A stretch of DNA of 11,009 bases from Conidiobolus incongruus B7586. Taxonomy: Eukaryota; Entomophthoromycota; Entomophthoromycetes; Entomophthorales; Conidiobolaceae. Made by a program: the position numbers and the translations under genes. Below, piece after piece: positions 1-8,700 of the stretch. The DNA lies in contig JNEM01014504.1 in the NCBI GenBank assembly GCA_000697335.1, positions 1 to 11,009 of the forward strand, given 5' to 3'. Under the pieces are notes generated by a model, which was given only the letters and a program-made list of their open reading frames with translations, did not search any database and had not been told where the DNA came from. Position 1 is the stretch's first letter. Every line of letters starts with the position of its first letter.

Positions 1-409
1 ATTATATTAAATATTTACTAACCTATAAAAATAAATTATAAAATCAAATATATATATATATTTTAATTAATAACTTAAATAGTTATATATATTAAATTTC
101 TTGAAACTATAATATATGATTAAAATATATTATTTAATAATAAATATATATATTTAAATATATTTAGTAAACTAATAATAAAAATATTAACTCTTAATAT
201 TTAACTAAGATAAGTCATAAATTTACAAGTTTTTGAGATAAAGGGATATATTTAACAATATAAAACTATATCTTTTTTCTTTCTTTTTTATTATATTATA
301 TAATATTTTATAAATATATTTAATTATTTTATTAATATTATTATACCTTAATCCCTTTTTAAAAAAATCCATTTATATATCAATTAACTTTATAAAAAAG
401 ATAAATCAA
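1..409. other. A+T-rich spacer, no gene seen
   Basis: This stretch is almost entirely A and T, with short TA runs such as the one at 49-61 and homopolymer patches. Stops fall densely in all frames and I found no protein motif, tRNA-like element or clear repeat unit. The outer part of the Tc1-type relic that starts near 410, including its left terminal inverted repeat, may lie here, but I could not match any left end to a right end. It is probably decayed spacer or transposon flank. Confidence 0.6.
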
Positions 410-1361
410 CTTATGATATTATTAGAATTACTAGTGTTAGTTAGTTTACTATAGTTAAGGTTATTCTGAATAACAATAAACATATATTGAAACTTAAACT
501 TAAATATATTAAGATTATAAATAAATATGATAAGAAGTATATTTATAGGTTAATTACTATAGGTAAGTATAATATTATTATAGAAATATAACAGGAATTA
601 TAAGATTATACAAGAATATTAGTTAATATTAATACTATTATACATGCTTTATATTAATATAAATATTACTTACATTTTAAGAAAAAACACCTTTAATTAA
701 AAAAAATCCTATTATAAAGTTAGGTGGGAGCTTAAATATTACCACTAATATTGAATTAAAACTAATTAGAGTAAGGTTATTTAGTTTAATAAAATAAAAA
801 TATACTTTAGTAGATTTGATAAAAAAGTTAAATATTTTAGAAAAGATACAAAATTACTTTATGACCAATATATTAATTATACCTAAAAATACAATAATAG
901 GTTAATTACTATTTAGGGATATATATTATCTTTAAATGTAAGATATTTTTATAAAGTTAATAGGGGAATTAATGCTATAATATACTAAAGTATTCTAAAT
1001 AATAAATTGAAAAAAAAAACATTGAATAGTATAGGTTAAACAAATGTAATATTATTTTTTAGTAAGATAATATCTTTTAATATATTATAGCTTCTAATAC
1101 TAAATAGTTTAAAAATAACAAGATAATAGTTATAAATTAGTTTTTTAATTTTTTAACTTTAATTTAATTAAACATCTTTAGGATTAGTTAAAAAAAGTAA
1201 TTAAAGCATTTCCCTTAACAAAAAATTTAGATTAGCTTTAAGAATATATTAAAAAAGCATTGCATAAAATTAACCCTTTTTAGTATAAGAAGTTAGTTGA
1301 TTTTATACCCTACAAACTTAAAGAAGTTAGAAAAACTAAAGGTAGATATACTAGGTTTTAA
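410..1361 (+). mobile_element. Decayed Tc1-type DNA transposon (DD34E transposase relic)
   Basis: The remains of a cut-and-paste transposase can be read in order along the + strand. The N-terminal helix-turn-helix region runs from about 490 to 690 (NKYDKKYIYRLITIGK, later TRILVNINTIIHAL, matching the Tc1 pattern of a sTxxRaL recognition helix). The first catalytic block, IWSDETKI in the family, is at 779-802, read as I-stop-F-N-K-I-K-I. The WGC block is at 914-922, read as stop-G-Y. The FQQDN block is at 1057-1071, read as F-stop-stop-D-N. The WP..SPD.NPIEHLW block is at about 1138-1182. The typical Tc1 tail (PRRLxxVxxAKGGHTKY) is at 1299-1358 as IPYKLKEVRKTKGRYTRF. The second catalytic Asp (1066-1068) survives, while the first is AAT (788-790) and the Glu is AAA (1170-1172). 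Allowing for one lost base, 34 residues separate the last two, as in DD34E elements. Nearly all changes are C-to-T or G-to-A, plus a few indels. The element is dead, and terminal inverted repeats were not found, so the ends given are those of the coding relic only. Confidence 0.87.
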
Positions 1362-2426
1362 TTTTTTTTATCATCTAAAACCTATAAATTTATAACTTAT
1401 TTTAGGTAAAATTTAAAAGTTTATATTTTAACAAATTAATAGCCAAATATCATCATTTAATAATATATATTATTAATAAATATAATAGATTTTAATTATT
1501 TAATTTTGGTTTATTTGATTAAATATTAATTAAGTTATTAGTAGAAATATAAGTGTTTTTAATTTTATAACTTATTTTTATATGTTAATATATATAAAAA
1601 TTAATATTTGTTATAAAAAGTTATAGGGATATAAATTTATTATATATTTTTTAAATATAATGAAATATTTAATAAATTTATATTTTATTTTAATTCAAAT
1701 TATATATAATTTGTATTTTCAATATATATATTAATAATATCTATTATTTTATATTATTATTGCAAAATATATATAATTAAATTTATAAAAGTATTTTTGG
1801 AATATAAATTTCACAAAATGAAAGTATATATTATATTTATTAGATTATTATTAATATTGTCATAATTATTTCAAGCAATTGAAAAATATATTTGCAAAAA
1901 AAAATTTTACAAATAAATCAAATTAAATGATTTATTTTTAAATATTAGAAGTTTATCAAAACTATGATAAAGAGCTAATAATAGCAAAAGAGTATTAATT
2001 ATGTATTAATTATTCTTATTATAATATAATAATAATAATATTTAATTATGATTTTAAAATTATATTATTATAGAAATATTATAGTAATATAGAGTCTATT
2101 TTGAAAATTATCAAATATTATAAATATAATATATATTATTTATTAACTAAAAAAATGATATAAAATGAAAATAATTTTGGTTTTAATAATATTCAAATAA
2201 GAAATAAATATATATTTAAGTTATAATTATAGTTATTAATATTCTATTTTCTTTGTTTTATAGGTATAATTATTATTAAAAGAAAATTCATAATTAAGCT
2301 GATTTTATTTATATATATGTTATTAAGGTTAAATATTATTTTTTAGGGATATATTAGTATGGAAATTAAGAAATAATAAAATTTTTAATTTCTGATCTTT
2401 CAAACATATTATATAATTTAAAAGAT

Positions 2427-2457
<31 letters not shown>

Positions 2458-2608
2458 TAGGAAAATATATATTTTCAACCTATATAAATATTTATTCAAT
2501 TTTAATTATTTTGTTATTAAAATATTTTGATTTTAAAATTTATACTTAAATTTAATTATGCTTAAACTATATTATGATTATCAAATGGCTTTTGTTTTTG
2601 TATTTTTA
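1362..2608. other. A+T-rich spacer with a possible transposase scrap
   Basis: This spacer separates the two transposon relics and is nearly all A and T. It should contain the right end of the first element and the left end of the second, but no terminal inverted repeat or TA target duplication could be recognised. A (TA)12 microsatellite lies at 2427-2450. Around 2320-2365 a short stretch (R-L-N-I-I-F-stop-G-Y-I-S) recalls the GGSIM.WGCIS block of Tc1 transposases after G-to-A decay. That is too little to call an element. I saw no other gene, RNA or motif. Confidence 0.5.
2427..2450. repeat. (TA)12 microsatellite
   Basis: Twelve uninterrupted TA units were counted directly. This is the longest perfect dinucleotide run noticed in the window. 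It lies in non-coding A+T-rich spacer upstream of the second transposon relic and is likely to vary in length between strains. No function is implied. Confidence 0.95.
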
Positions 2609-3509
2609 AAATTTAAGCATAAATCCTCTAAAATCATCTAAAACTTACAAATAGCTTATAAAGATGGTGCTTTTTTTAAAACTACCATATATCACTAGAT
2701 TTATAGTTTTAAAATGAAAAAAGATATTATTTAAAATTTATTAAAATCTAAAAGATTCATTTCTATTATAACTTTTTTACTTACCAATAAAATAAAAAAA
2801 TATATTAAGAAATACCATTTTATTATTATTAAAGAATTATCAAAGTAATTAAATATTAATTATTTAAGTATACTATATTTACTTAAGTTTAAACTGAAAT
2901 TAATAAATAAAAATATAAAATAGATATCTTATAATTTAACAAAATCTTAAAAAAACTAGAATAATTAGAGAAAAATTAAACTTATTAAAATATAACTAAA
3001 AACAAAAGCTTTTATAATAAGTACTTATAATTAATAAATCTTAAATTCTTTTATATAACACTTTAAATAAAAATAAAATAAGATGTTAGGTCAAATTAAA
3101 TCAATCCTTTTTATAAATTTTAATAAAATAATATTTTAAATATAAGTAAATATTAGTTATTATAATAGATTATAATGTTATATAATTCTTTTATTTAATA
3201 CCTTAAGAAAAATCAATTAATAGTAAATTATATATTATTTTTTTAAATAAAATAATTTCTAAATGATGTTTTTAAAATATATTAAATAACATTTATTATT
3301 TTACATAATAATTATAAAATATATAAAATTAAAGAAATAAAAGATTTTTTATATAAAAATAATAAAGGGAGTTACTATATCTAATCTATTCACCTGATTA
3401 TAACCCATATGATTATAATTGTTTTAAACAATTAAAAAAAAGATTACAAGAAAAAAACTCCTGCAAACAAATTAAATTAGTTTGTGAAATATCAAATTTC
3501 AGTCTTTAA
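2609..3509 (+). mobile_element. Decayed Tc1/mariner-IS630 family transposon, second lineage
   Basis: One frame can be followed for 141 codons, from 2609 to 3031, broken only by TAA and TAG triplets where Gln codons would fit. It reads like the DNA-binding half of an IS630/Tc1 transposase: LQIAYKDGA..KTTIY resembles the first helix-turn-helix, and IIIKELSK.LNINYLSILYLLK resembles the second, with its recognition helix. A possible RCW segment at about 3081-3092 (TGG read as TAG) fits the strand after the first catalytic Asp. At 3307-3312 NNYKIYKIKEI fits the DN..IHK..KI block with Asp changed to Asn. At 3366-3506 an open run of 47 codons carries YSPDYNP (3387-3407) followed by CFKQLKKRLQ, a hallmark of the superfamily's C-terminal catalytic block. 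At least one frame change lies between the last two blocks. The absence of a Tc1-type tail and the YSPDYNP form separate it from the relic at 410-1361. Terminal inverted repeats were not found, so the true ends are unknown. Confidence 0.78.
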
Positions 3510-3949
3510 TAAAAAGAACTATCTTTTAGGTATTAGAAGCTTTTTAAAAATATAAAAAAATATATTAATTTTATATTATTCATTAATTTTTATATATTAA
3601 TTATAAATTTATTTGTTTAATTTTAATTTTTAAAATTTTGTCATTACTTAATTTTTATATTAATATTTTATATAAATTAATAATAGAATTAAAAATTTGT
3701 AATAGAATTGTCATTTATAATATATATAGTATAAAATTCAATTTTATTAAGAAGATATAATCTGAAATTTTATATTATATTGACTGATATTAAGGTTGAT
3801 ATTAAGGTTGATATTATTATAACTTGAAACAAAGTAAAGAATATTCATATGAGTATATTTGATGAAAATTTTTGATATTTAATCTTTAATTTTCAAAAAT
3901 TAAATTTAATTATTATTAAAATATTCAACTCCAACTGATGTTATATAAT
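3510..3949. other. A+T-rich spacer, no gene seen
   Basis: This sequence follows the second transposon relic and probably includes its right flank. It is A+T-rich with stops in every frame. The only structure I could define is the 12-base tandem repeat at 3785-3816. Composition starts to shift towards more G and C near the right edge. Confidence 0.55.
3785..3816. repeat. 12-base tandem repeat, about 2.7 copies
   Basis: The unit TGATATTAAGGT is present twice in full (3785-3796 and 3797-3808), followed by eight bases of a third copy (3809-3816). The copies are identical where they overlap, so the duplication is recent or conserved. It lies in non-coding sequence about 275 bases beyond the end of the second transposase relic. 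A link to that transposon's end is possible but not shown. Confidence 0.85.
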
Positions 3950-4380
3950 TGATAGGGAATAATCTTGTCCATCACTCAAGAAACTCTGACTATTACACTA
4001 ATGCAAGAAGTTACATTAGAAGTACCTCATTTTATGAACTAGTTTAACTTAGTGTTTTCCACCTAAAGTTATTCATAGCCATCTAAACTCAACAATTGAA
4101 ACTATTATAAGATTATCACAAACCAATCAATAAACATATCTTCTATCTTCATTTTCAAAAGTATATAGTCTCTAAGTTTTTCTTATAACACTCACAAAAA
4201 GTATTGAGTTGTGATGAGTGTGAGATATTTACTTTATTCAAAGACCTTGATTTGCAGTAAGCTATCTCCACCTAATTTGGTGAACCCTCTTAATTCCCCT
4301 TAATTTTGTGGTAATCTATCATTTACCACTGATGATTCCCTGTTTAATCTCTAAAAGACTATGTCCTCCCACGTTTACAG
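3950..4380. other. Island of more balanced composition, no ORF
   Basis: Base composition here is clearly richer in G and C than the flanks and resembles untranslated or once-functional sequence rather than the decayed spacer. No frame stays open long enough to suggest an exon, and no tRNA B-box or other RNA landmark was convincing. One imperfect inverted repeat pairs ACACTCA (4188-4194) with TGAGTGT (4215-4221). It could be part of an unannotated non-coding transcript, a distant regulatory region or a gene remnant, and I cannot choose between these. Confidence 0.4.
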
Positions 4381-5014
4381 TTGTCATAATTAACCAAATA
4401 ACAATCTTGTTTTAATTATTTATTTTCATGATTATATTATATTATATATATAAAAATATTGAATATAATTCAAACTATGATTATATAACAATAGAAGAAT
4501 AATACTAAAATTTATTCAATTTGATCCAAAAATGTTACTTTACGTGTAAAATATATTGTTTTGAATTTATATGAGGTAGTTTTTATTTGATATATTATTA
4601 CAGTATGGGATATTGTATACAATTTAATTAGAAAGTACTCTTGAATTTTGATCAAATAAATCAACTTCTAATCATATTCATTTCAAGCAAAGCTTTTCCT
4701 TGTATTAACTTGTAAATCTAGTTAAAATATGTACTAATATCAACGTCCTAAAAATTTTGTCAAATATTTCAAAACTTAGTAAATATATAATAATAGTATA
4801 TATAAAAGTATAAGAAAATAACATAATTCTCTGAACTATATATTATTAATTGAAATTATATGATTTAACATAAATTTAAATTGGTTAATAATTAGAATGA
4901 TACATCTTCAATCAATATAATTGTTCAAAAATAAATTCAAATTTACTCATATTAATTCAACTGATATGAATTTTTTTGCTGTATAGTGGTGTATTATAGG
5001 ATATTAATTTTTCA
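4381..5014. other. A+T-rich spacer, no gene seen
   Basis: This is intermediate to high A+T sequence between the two balanced islands, with no sustained ORF on either strand, no recognisable repeat and no motif. It probably belongs to the upstream intergenic region of the gene that starts at 5540. Confidence 0.5.
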
Positions 5015-5375
5015 AAAATAGTAACACGAGTTGCCAAAGCCGTGTTCTGGTTAATTTAAATACAAGAGAGAGATCTGGGGAATTTCAGGTAACTGTTAGA
5101 GAGAGAGAGGAAGTTTATATTTTTAATGCAGATAGCTGAGAGGACCCAGATAGAACTCGTCCCCTTGAGGATAGCACTAATTCCTAGTGTTATATAGAGT
5201 GAATGGGATAAGGAGATTTATGAGGTTTTCCGGTGGCTTGTATCATCAGCCAATTAAAGAACAGAGCTGAAGTGACTGATCATAAGAAGGGGGAATAACC
5301 CTTATATTGAATTGATGTAAGCATATTTAGTACTAGACTCCTCTCCTGACCCTTGAAAATAGAACCAAATTGAAT
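5015..5375 (+). promoter_or_regulatory. Balanced-composition island upstream of the gene: likely leader or promoter
   Basis: This block stands out sharply from its surroundings: at 5221-5280, 26 of 60 bases are G or C, against 3 of 60 in parts of the right flank. It ends about 165 bases before the gene's ATG. It holds an (AG)6 purine run, a CCAAT pentamer (5250-5254), and three short inverted repeats at 5023-5046, 5175-5189 and 5287-5303. Two short ATG-initiated frames also lie here (5126-5197 and 5220-5270, 23 and 16 codons before the stop). The GGTAACT at 5088-5094 could act as a splice donor and TTTGTAG at 5512-5518 as an acceptor, which would make this the first part of a spliced 5-prime leader. 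That is inference: no transcript evidence is available. The strand is assumed from the gene. Confidence 0.35.
5098..5109. repeat. (AG)6 purine run
   Basis: Six AG units lie inside a longer purine-rich stretch in the upstream island. Purine/pyrimidine runs of this kind occur in fungal promoters and leaders. No specific binding factor can be named from sequence alone. Confidence 0.85.
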
Positions 5376-5539
5376 TTTCCCATAATTTGATAAATTTAAT
5401 TGGGGTAGTTATATTGATATTTATAACGCTAATTTATAGCTGTGACCATCAAATTCATAACTAAAATAAACATATTTTCAAAATAAATCTAATTAAAAAT
5501 ATAATTACAAATTTGTAGATATATTGAAAAAATTACACT

Positions 5540-8306
5540 ATGCCTAAATATAGACCAAATTATGGGCGACAGCATAATCGCTCTAGTTTTCCCTCTCAGG
5601 TATTATTTTTATGTTGATATATAAGATATTAATTTTATGACCTTTATTATACTGTAGCAACGTACACGCCCTCCAAGTAATGTATTTATACCTCCAAACT
5701 CTCGCTTAAATTCAGACTCAAAACCAAGTACTGATTCTCAAAATCATATAAATAATTCAAGTTATGGTTATAGACCTCCTACTCATGGATACAGTAACTC
5801 TCAGATATCTCAAAATCAACCATTTACTAGCTCCCAAACTCTACCTAACACAATATCTAAACCTTACTCTCCAACACAGCACGATTCGCAGAGAAATGCT
5901 GGAGGATATAGTCCTACTGAAAGGATTAAGTTAGAACTAACAAATCCCGACTATGGCTCGTATTCTACCAGGCAGAGAGTTATTCCAACTCGTACCTTAT
6001 CTAATACTAGTTCCAATAGTACTCCTGCTTATTCTCCAAATTCTCATAATAATAATCAGCAGTCTATGAACAAAGGTTTTAATAACTCAAATACAAGGCC
6101 TCCATCGAATTTATTTGATCGGATTTTATCAGGTGGGAATGCCAGTTCATCGCAAAAACAGCCACCTTCCTCAACCAGCTCCCACCCATATAAATCTAAT
6201 AAACTTAATCGTGGTCGTAAATCAGGATCTCCTCATCCACCACCAAAGAAATTTGTTCCGATCCCGCAGTCAGCATTATTTCGAAATGAAGGTCCCAATG
6301 CACCCATGCCATCTCATCCCCCAAGGCCCATAAATCCTATCTCAACGTCCCCTCAACCAATTAGCTCTACCTCTAATAACACAAGTGTGGCTCCTATTAA
6401 TAAAAATGAAAGTGACAAGTTAAGAGTCGCTCCACTTCTAATTAACAATCAATCAATTACTGGCAATCAAGCTCAACGTATTACCACCCCAAGTCGTCCA
6501 AGGCCAAGTGACCAAGAAAATGACAGCGATAATCAACCAGTGTTTAACGAGCTACTTAGACCTGTTTCTGTCTCACAAAATGTAAATTCAAATAACCGAA
6601 ACGTCAGTGGGAGAAACTCACATCAAGCAAATCCAGCTTTATTTTTAGTTAAAGAGGAGTGGAAGCCACCCAGTCACATATCTATGTTTGAATTTGTTGG
6701 CCCTAATTGCTCCTATTTATATACTATTGAAAACCAATGTAATGTCAGAATTTGGAAAGATTCTGAATCCAAGACTTTATTCATATTAGGGACTCAGGTA
6801 CAAGTTAAACATACCAAAGTAAGTTTTGAGAAACGAGTACACTCTCTTGAGAGTGAATACGAGCAAGAAGTGTCTACCAGCATTAGTACTGGTAGTCAAA
6901 TTCCCAAATCTCCTCCTAAATCTCAAGCTCTTCAAAGAAAACTTGAGCGAATCCGTATCAAGTCCAGCATTATTGAAAAACTCAAATGTTCACCCGTTGA
7001 ACCTTGCCCTTTTAATACTTGTTTCATATTTCTTAAACACGCTTCTCCAATGACTGTTTTCGGAGATAATCTTAACTCTCTTGACGATATTATTTACTCC
7101 CAAAAAGTAAATATTTGGTTCGACAGCAGCCGAGGCCAATTGAGAATTTCTGCTCGCACCAAACAGCAGTATGATGCAGCTTATGAAAGAGTAGCTACAA
7201 TATACGATCTTTTTTACAACGAGCCTAGAGATCTCAAACCTTCATTCCTTTTGTATATTCCATCTGGTCATGATATTCAATTAAATAGACCCTTACAAGG
7301 TTGGCTAGTAAGTGCCTTCCCAAACAAAGTCTCCATTGCAAAGTGTATTGTTCCACCAGAGCCTGGATCCCCTGACTTATATGATTATACACACATAAAT
7401 CATAAATTTACAACACAGCAGGTTCAATCATCCTTGGCCAATTTAAGAACCGTGCCTGGAAAAATTAAATTGAGATTGTGCCTTGGAAAAGTTATTTATA
7501 ATAGGGGTGATCCCAATTATTTAAGGCCTGGTCCAGCGCGTACCATGTTAGAAAATCGCAGTGCAGATCCTAAATTTGGGTACTTTCATCGTGATATCTC
7601 ACCTTTGAGTAAAGATATTCAAAATCTATTAAACAAGTCCAATGAGAACTTTTTAAAACAATCCAGCCCCATATCTACCGAGTATACCTTCAGAGTACTA
7701 GATGCAGATGGGTCAATTTATAAGTTTAGTGGGACTTTTGACTCCAGAGGAATACCTACTTTTACTCCATTTTATTATAACGATAAATATCCAGTGAAAA
7801 TATATCACTCGACTCCAAATGAGCCATTTGACTACAGCACTGAAATCCAGGTCAATCGAATCATTGAACAACCCAGCAGGTTTTTGAAAAAATTTGCTAA
7901 AGACATCTCCTATATTACTGGAACTCATCGCATCCTCTACACCAACAATATGGCTATCTCGATGAAGCAAACGGTGAAAAAGCGAAAATACTACTACCAT
8001 AAGCAGGACTACGACATTATAATTTCTGAATATGAAATCTACAATTTCCCCAGTCCCGAACTTCAGTTCGCAGCCCCTTACCAATCCATTCAAAAGGGAG
8101 TTGATCAAGAGCCCAGCGAAACTGGAGTGAGTATGACCATAACATTAGAGAGTTGGAACACTCTAGCTGACAACCACAGCTTGAAAAGTGGTGAATCTGC
8201 CAATTGGCAAATTGATCAATTATTCAACAAAGAAATCGCAACCCAAAATTACCACTTCTGCACCCATTCCTCCTGGTTCTTGTTCAAAAATATTAACCTT
8301 GCTTAA
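5540..8306 (+). CDS. Probable RNA-binding protein with two tandem KH-like modules (902 aa, one intron)
   Basis: The gene has two exons, 5540-5599 and 5658-8306, joined in phase 0. The ATG at 5540 has A at -3, and an in-frame TGA lies 15 bases upstream (5525-5527). The gene ends at TAA 8304-8306. Residues 1 to about 340 are Ser, Asn, Pro and Gln rich, with basic Pro-rich patches, and look disordered, with no signal peptide or membrane segment. Residues of about 355-415 fit a KH-like fold around GPNC (368-371) with following strand VRIW and LFILG. Residues of about 480-535 repeat that layout around GDNL (489-492), VNIWFDS and LRIS. Between them is a Ser-Pro and Lys-rich linker. Residues 545-902 form a folded-looking C-terminal region with KLRLCLGKVIYN near 625-635, which faintly recalls the fungal DUF7905 family. 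That match is from memory. Neither KH module has the classic GxxG, so nucleic acid binding is inferred. The cellular role is unknown. The reading frame is intact, with codon use and composition unlike the decayed surroundings, so the gene is under selection. Confidence 0.85.
5600..5657 (+). other. Spliceosomal intron, 58 bases, phase 0
   Basis: The intron begins GTATTA directly after codon 20 (a CAG) and ends TGTAG before CAA. It has an in-frame stop and a length that is not a multiple of three, so it must be removed for the frame to continue. TTAAT at 5629-5633 fits a branch site with its adenine about 25 bases from the acceptor. TATGAC slightly further on is an alternative. A short intron near the 5-prime end of the coding sequence is typical of fungi. 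Removal joins an N-terminal 20-residue exon to a long open frame of the same polar composition, which supports the call. Confidence 0.88.
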
Positions 8307-8700
8307 ATCATTCAACTCATTTACTATATTCATTATATTATTTCTTCATTGATGAATTTGTATAAACATTAACCTATGCATTCGCTTATACACTTTATTG
8401 GCAAATCCAAACTTCAATTCAATTCAATTATTATATAAACTCCCCCAATACCACATTTTATAATAATTTTATTATATATGAATGAATAATTTTGTATTTT
8501 ACAATTAGATCATCCTAATTTTACAATATACACGAAATTAACTTGAAATAAATCATTCACACACTAAATTAATTTTTAATAAAACTTCATACAATTATAA
8601 TTATTCATATTATTCAAGCAAATACATATATTTTGTATATTTATTATTGTGTTTTATAATAAGTTTTGTAAATAAAGATCATTGTTAGAAAAGTACTTGA
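8307..8700 (+). terminator. 3-prime flank with candidate polyadenylation signals
   Basis: The first 400 bases after the stop codon are A+T-rich and carry three AATAAA hexamers, at 8547-8552, 8578-8583 and 8671-8676, any of which could direct 3-prime end formation. In such A+T-rich sequence the hexamer also arises by chance, so the choice between them is open. No further exon or ORF continues the gene here. Confidence 0.35.

Noticed and set aside
49-61. A short TA run near the left edge
   Set aside because: It is about six units, ordinary for this composition, and adds nothing to the annotation.
2609-3031. An alternative genetic code in which TAA and TAG encode Gln
   Set aside because: The same pattern in the first relic also hits Trp, Asp and Glu codons by G-to-A change, and the intact gene uses TAA as its stop and has no internal TAA or TAG, so decay explains it better.
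4211-4332. A box C/D snoRNA, from GTGATGA at 4211-4217 and CTGA at 4329-4332
   Set aside because: The two boxes are 122 bases apart and the sequences just outside them do not pair into a terminal stem. No internal D-prime guide was evident.
6115-7053. Two frames of 72 and 75 codons overlapping the gene on the + strand
   Set aside because: Both lie within the second exon in another frame and have no motif of their own.
7713-8108. A 131-codon frame on the minus strand inside the gene
   Set aside because: It lies wholly within the coding sequence on the other strand, which has an intact 902-codon frame, so it is a shadow of that gene.
6066-8306. A start for the gene at the ATG at 6066
   Set aside because: The frame is open upstream to 5658, with the same polar composition, and connects through a clean GT-AG intron to an ATG at 5540 that is preceded by an in-frame stop.
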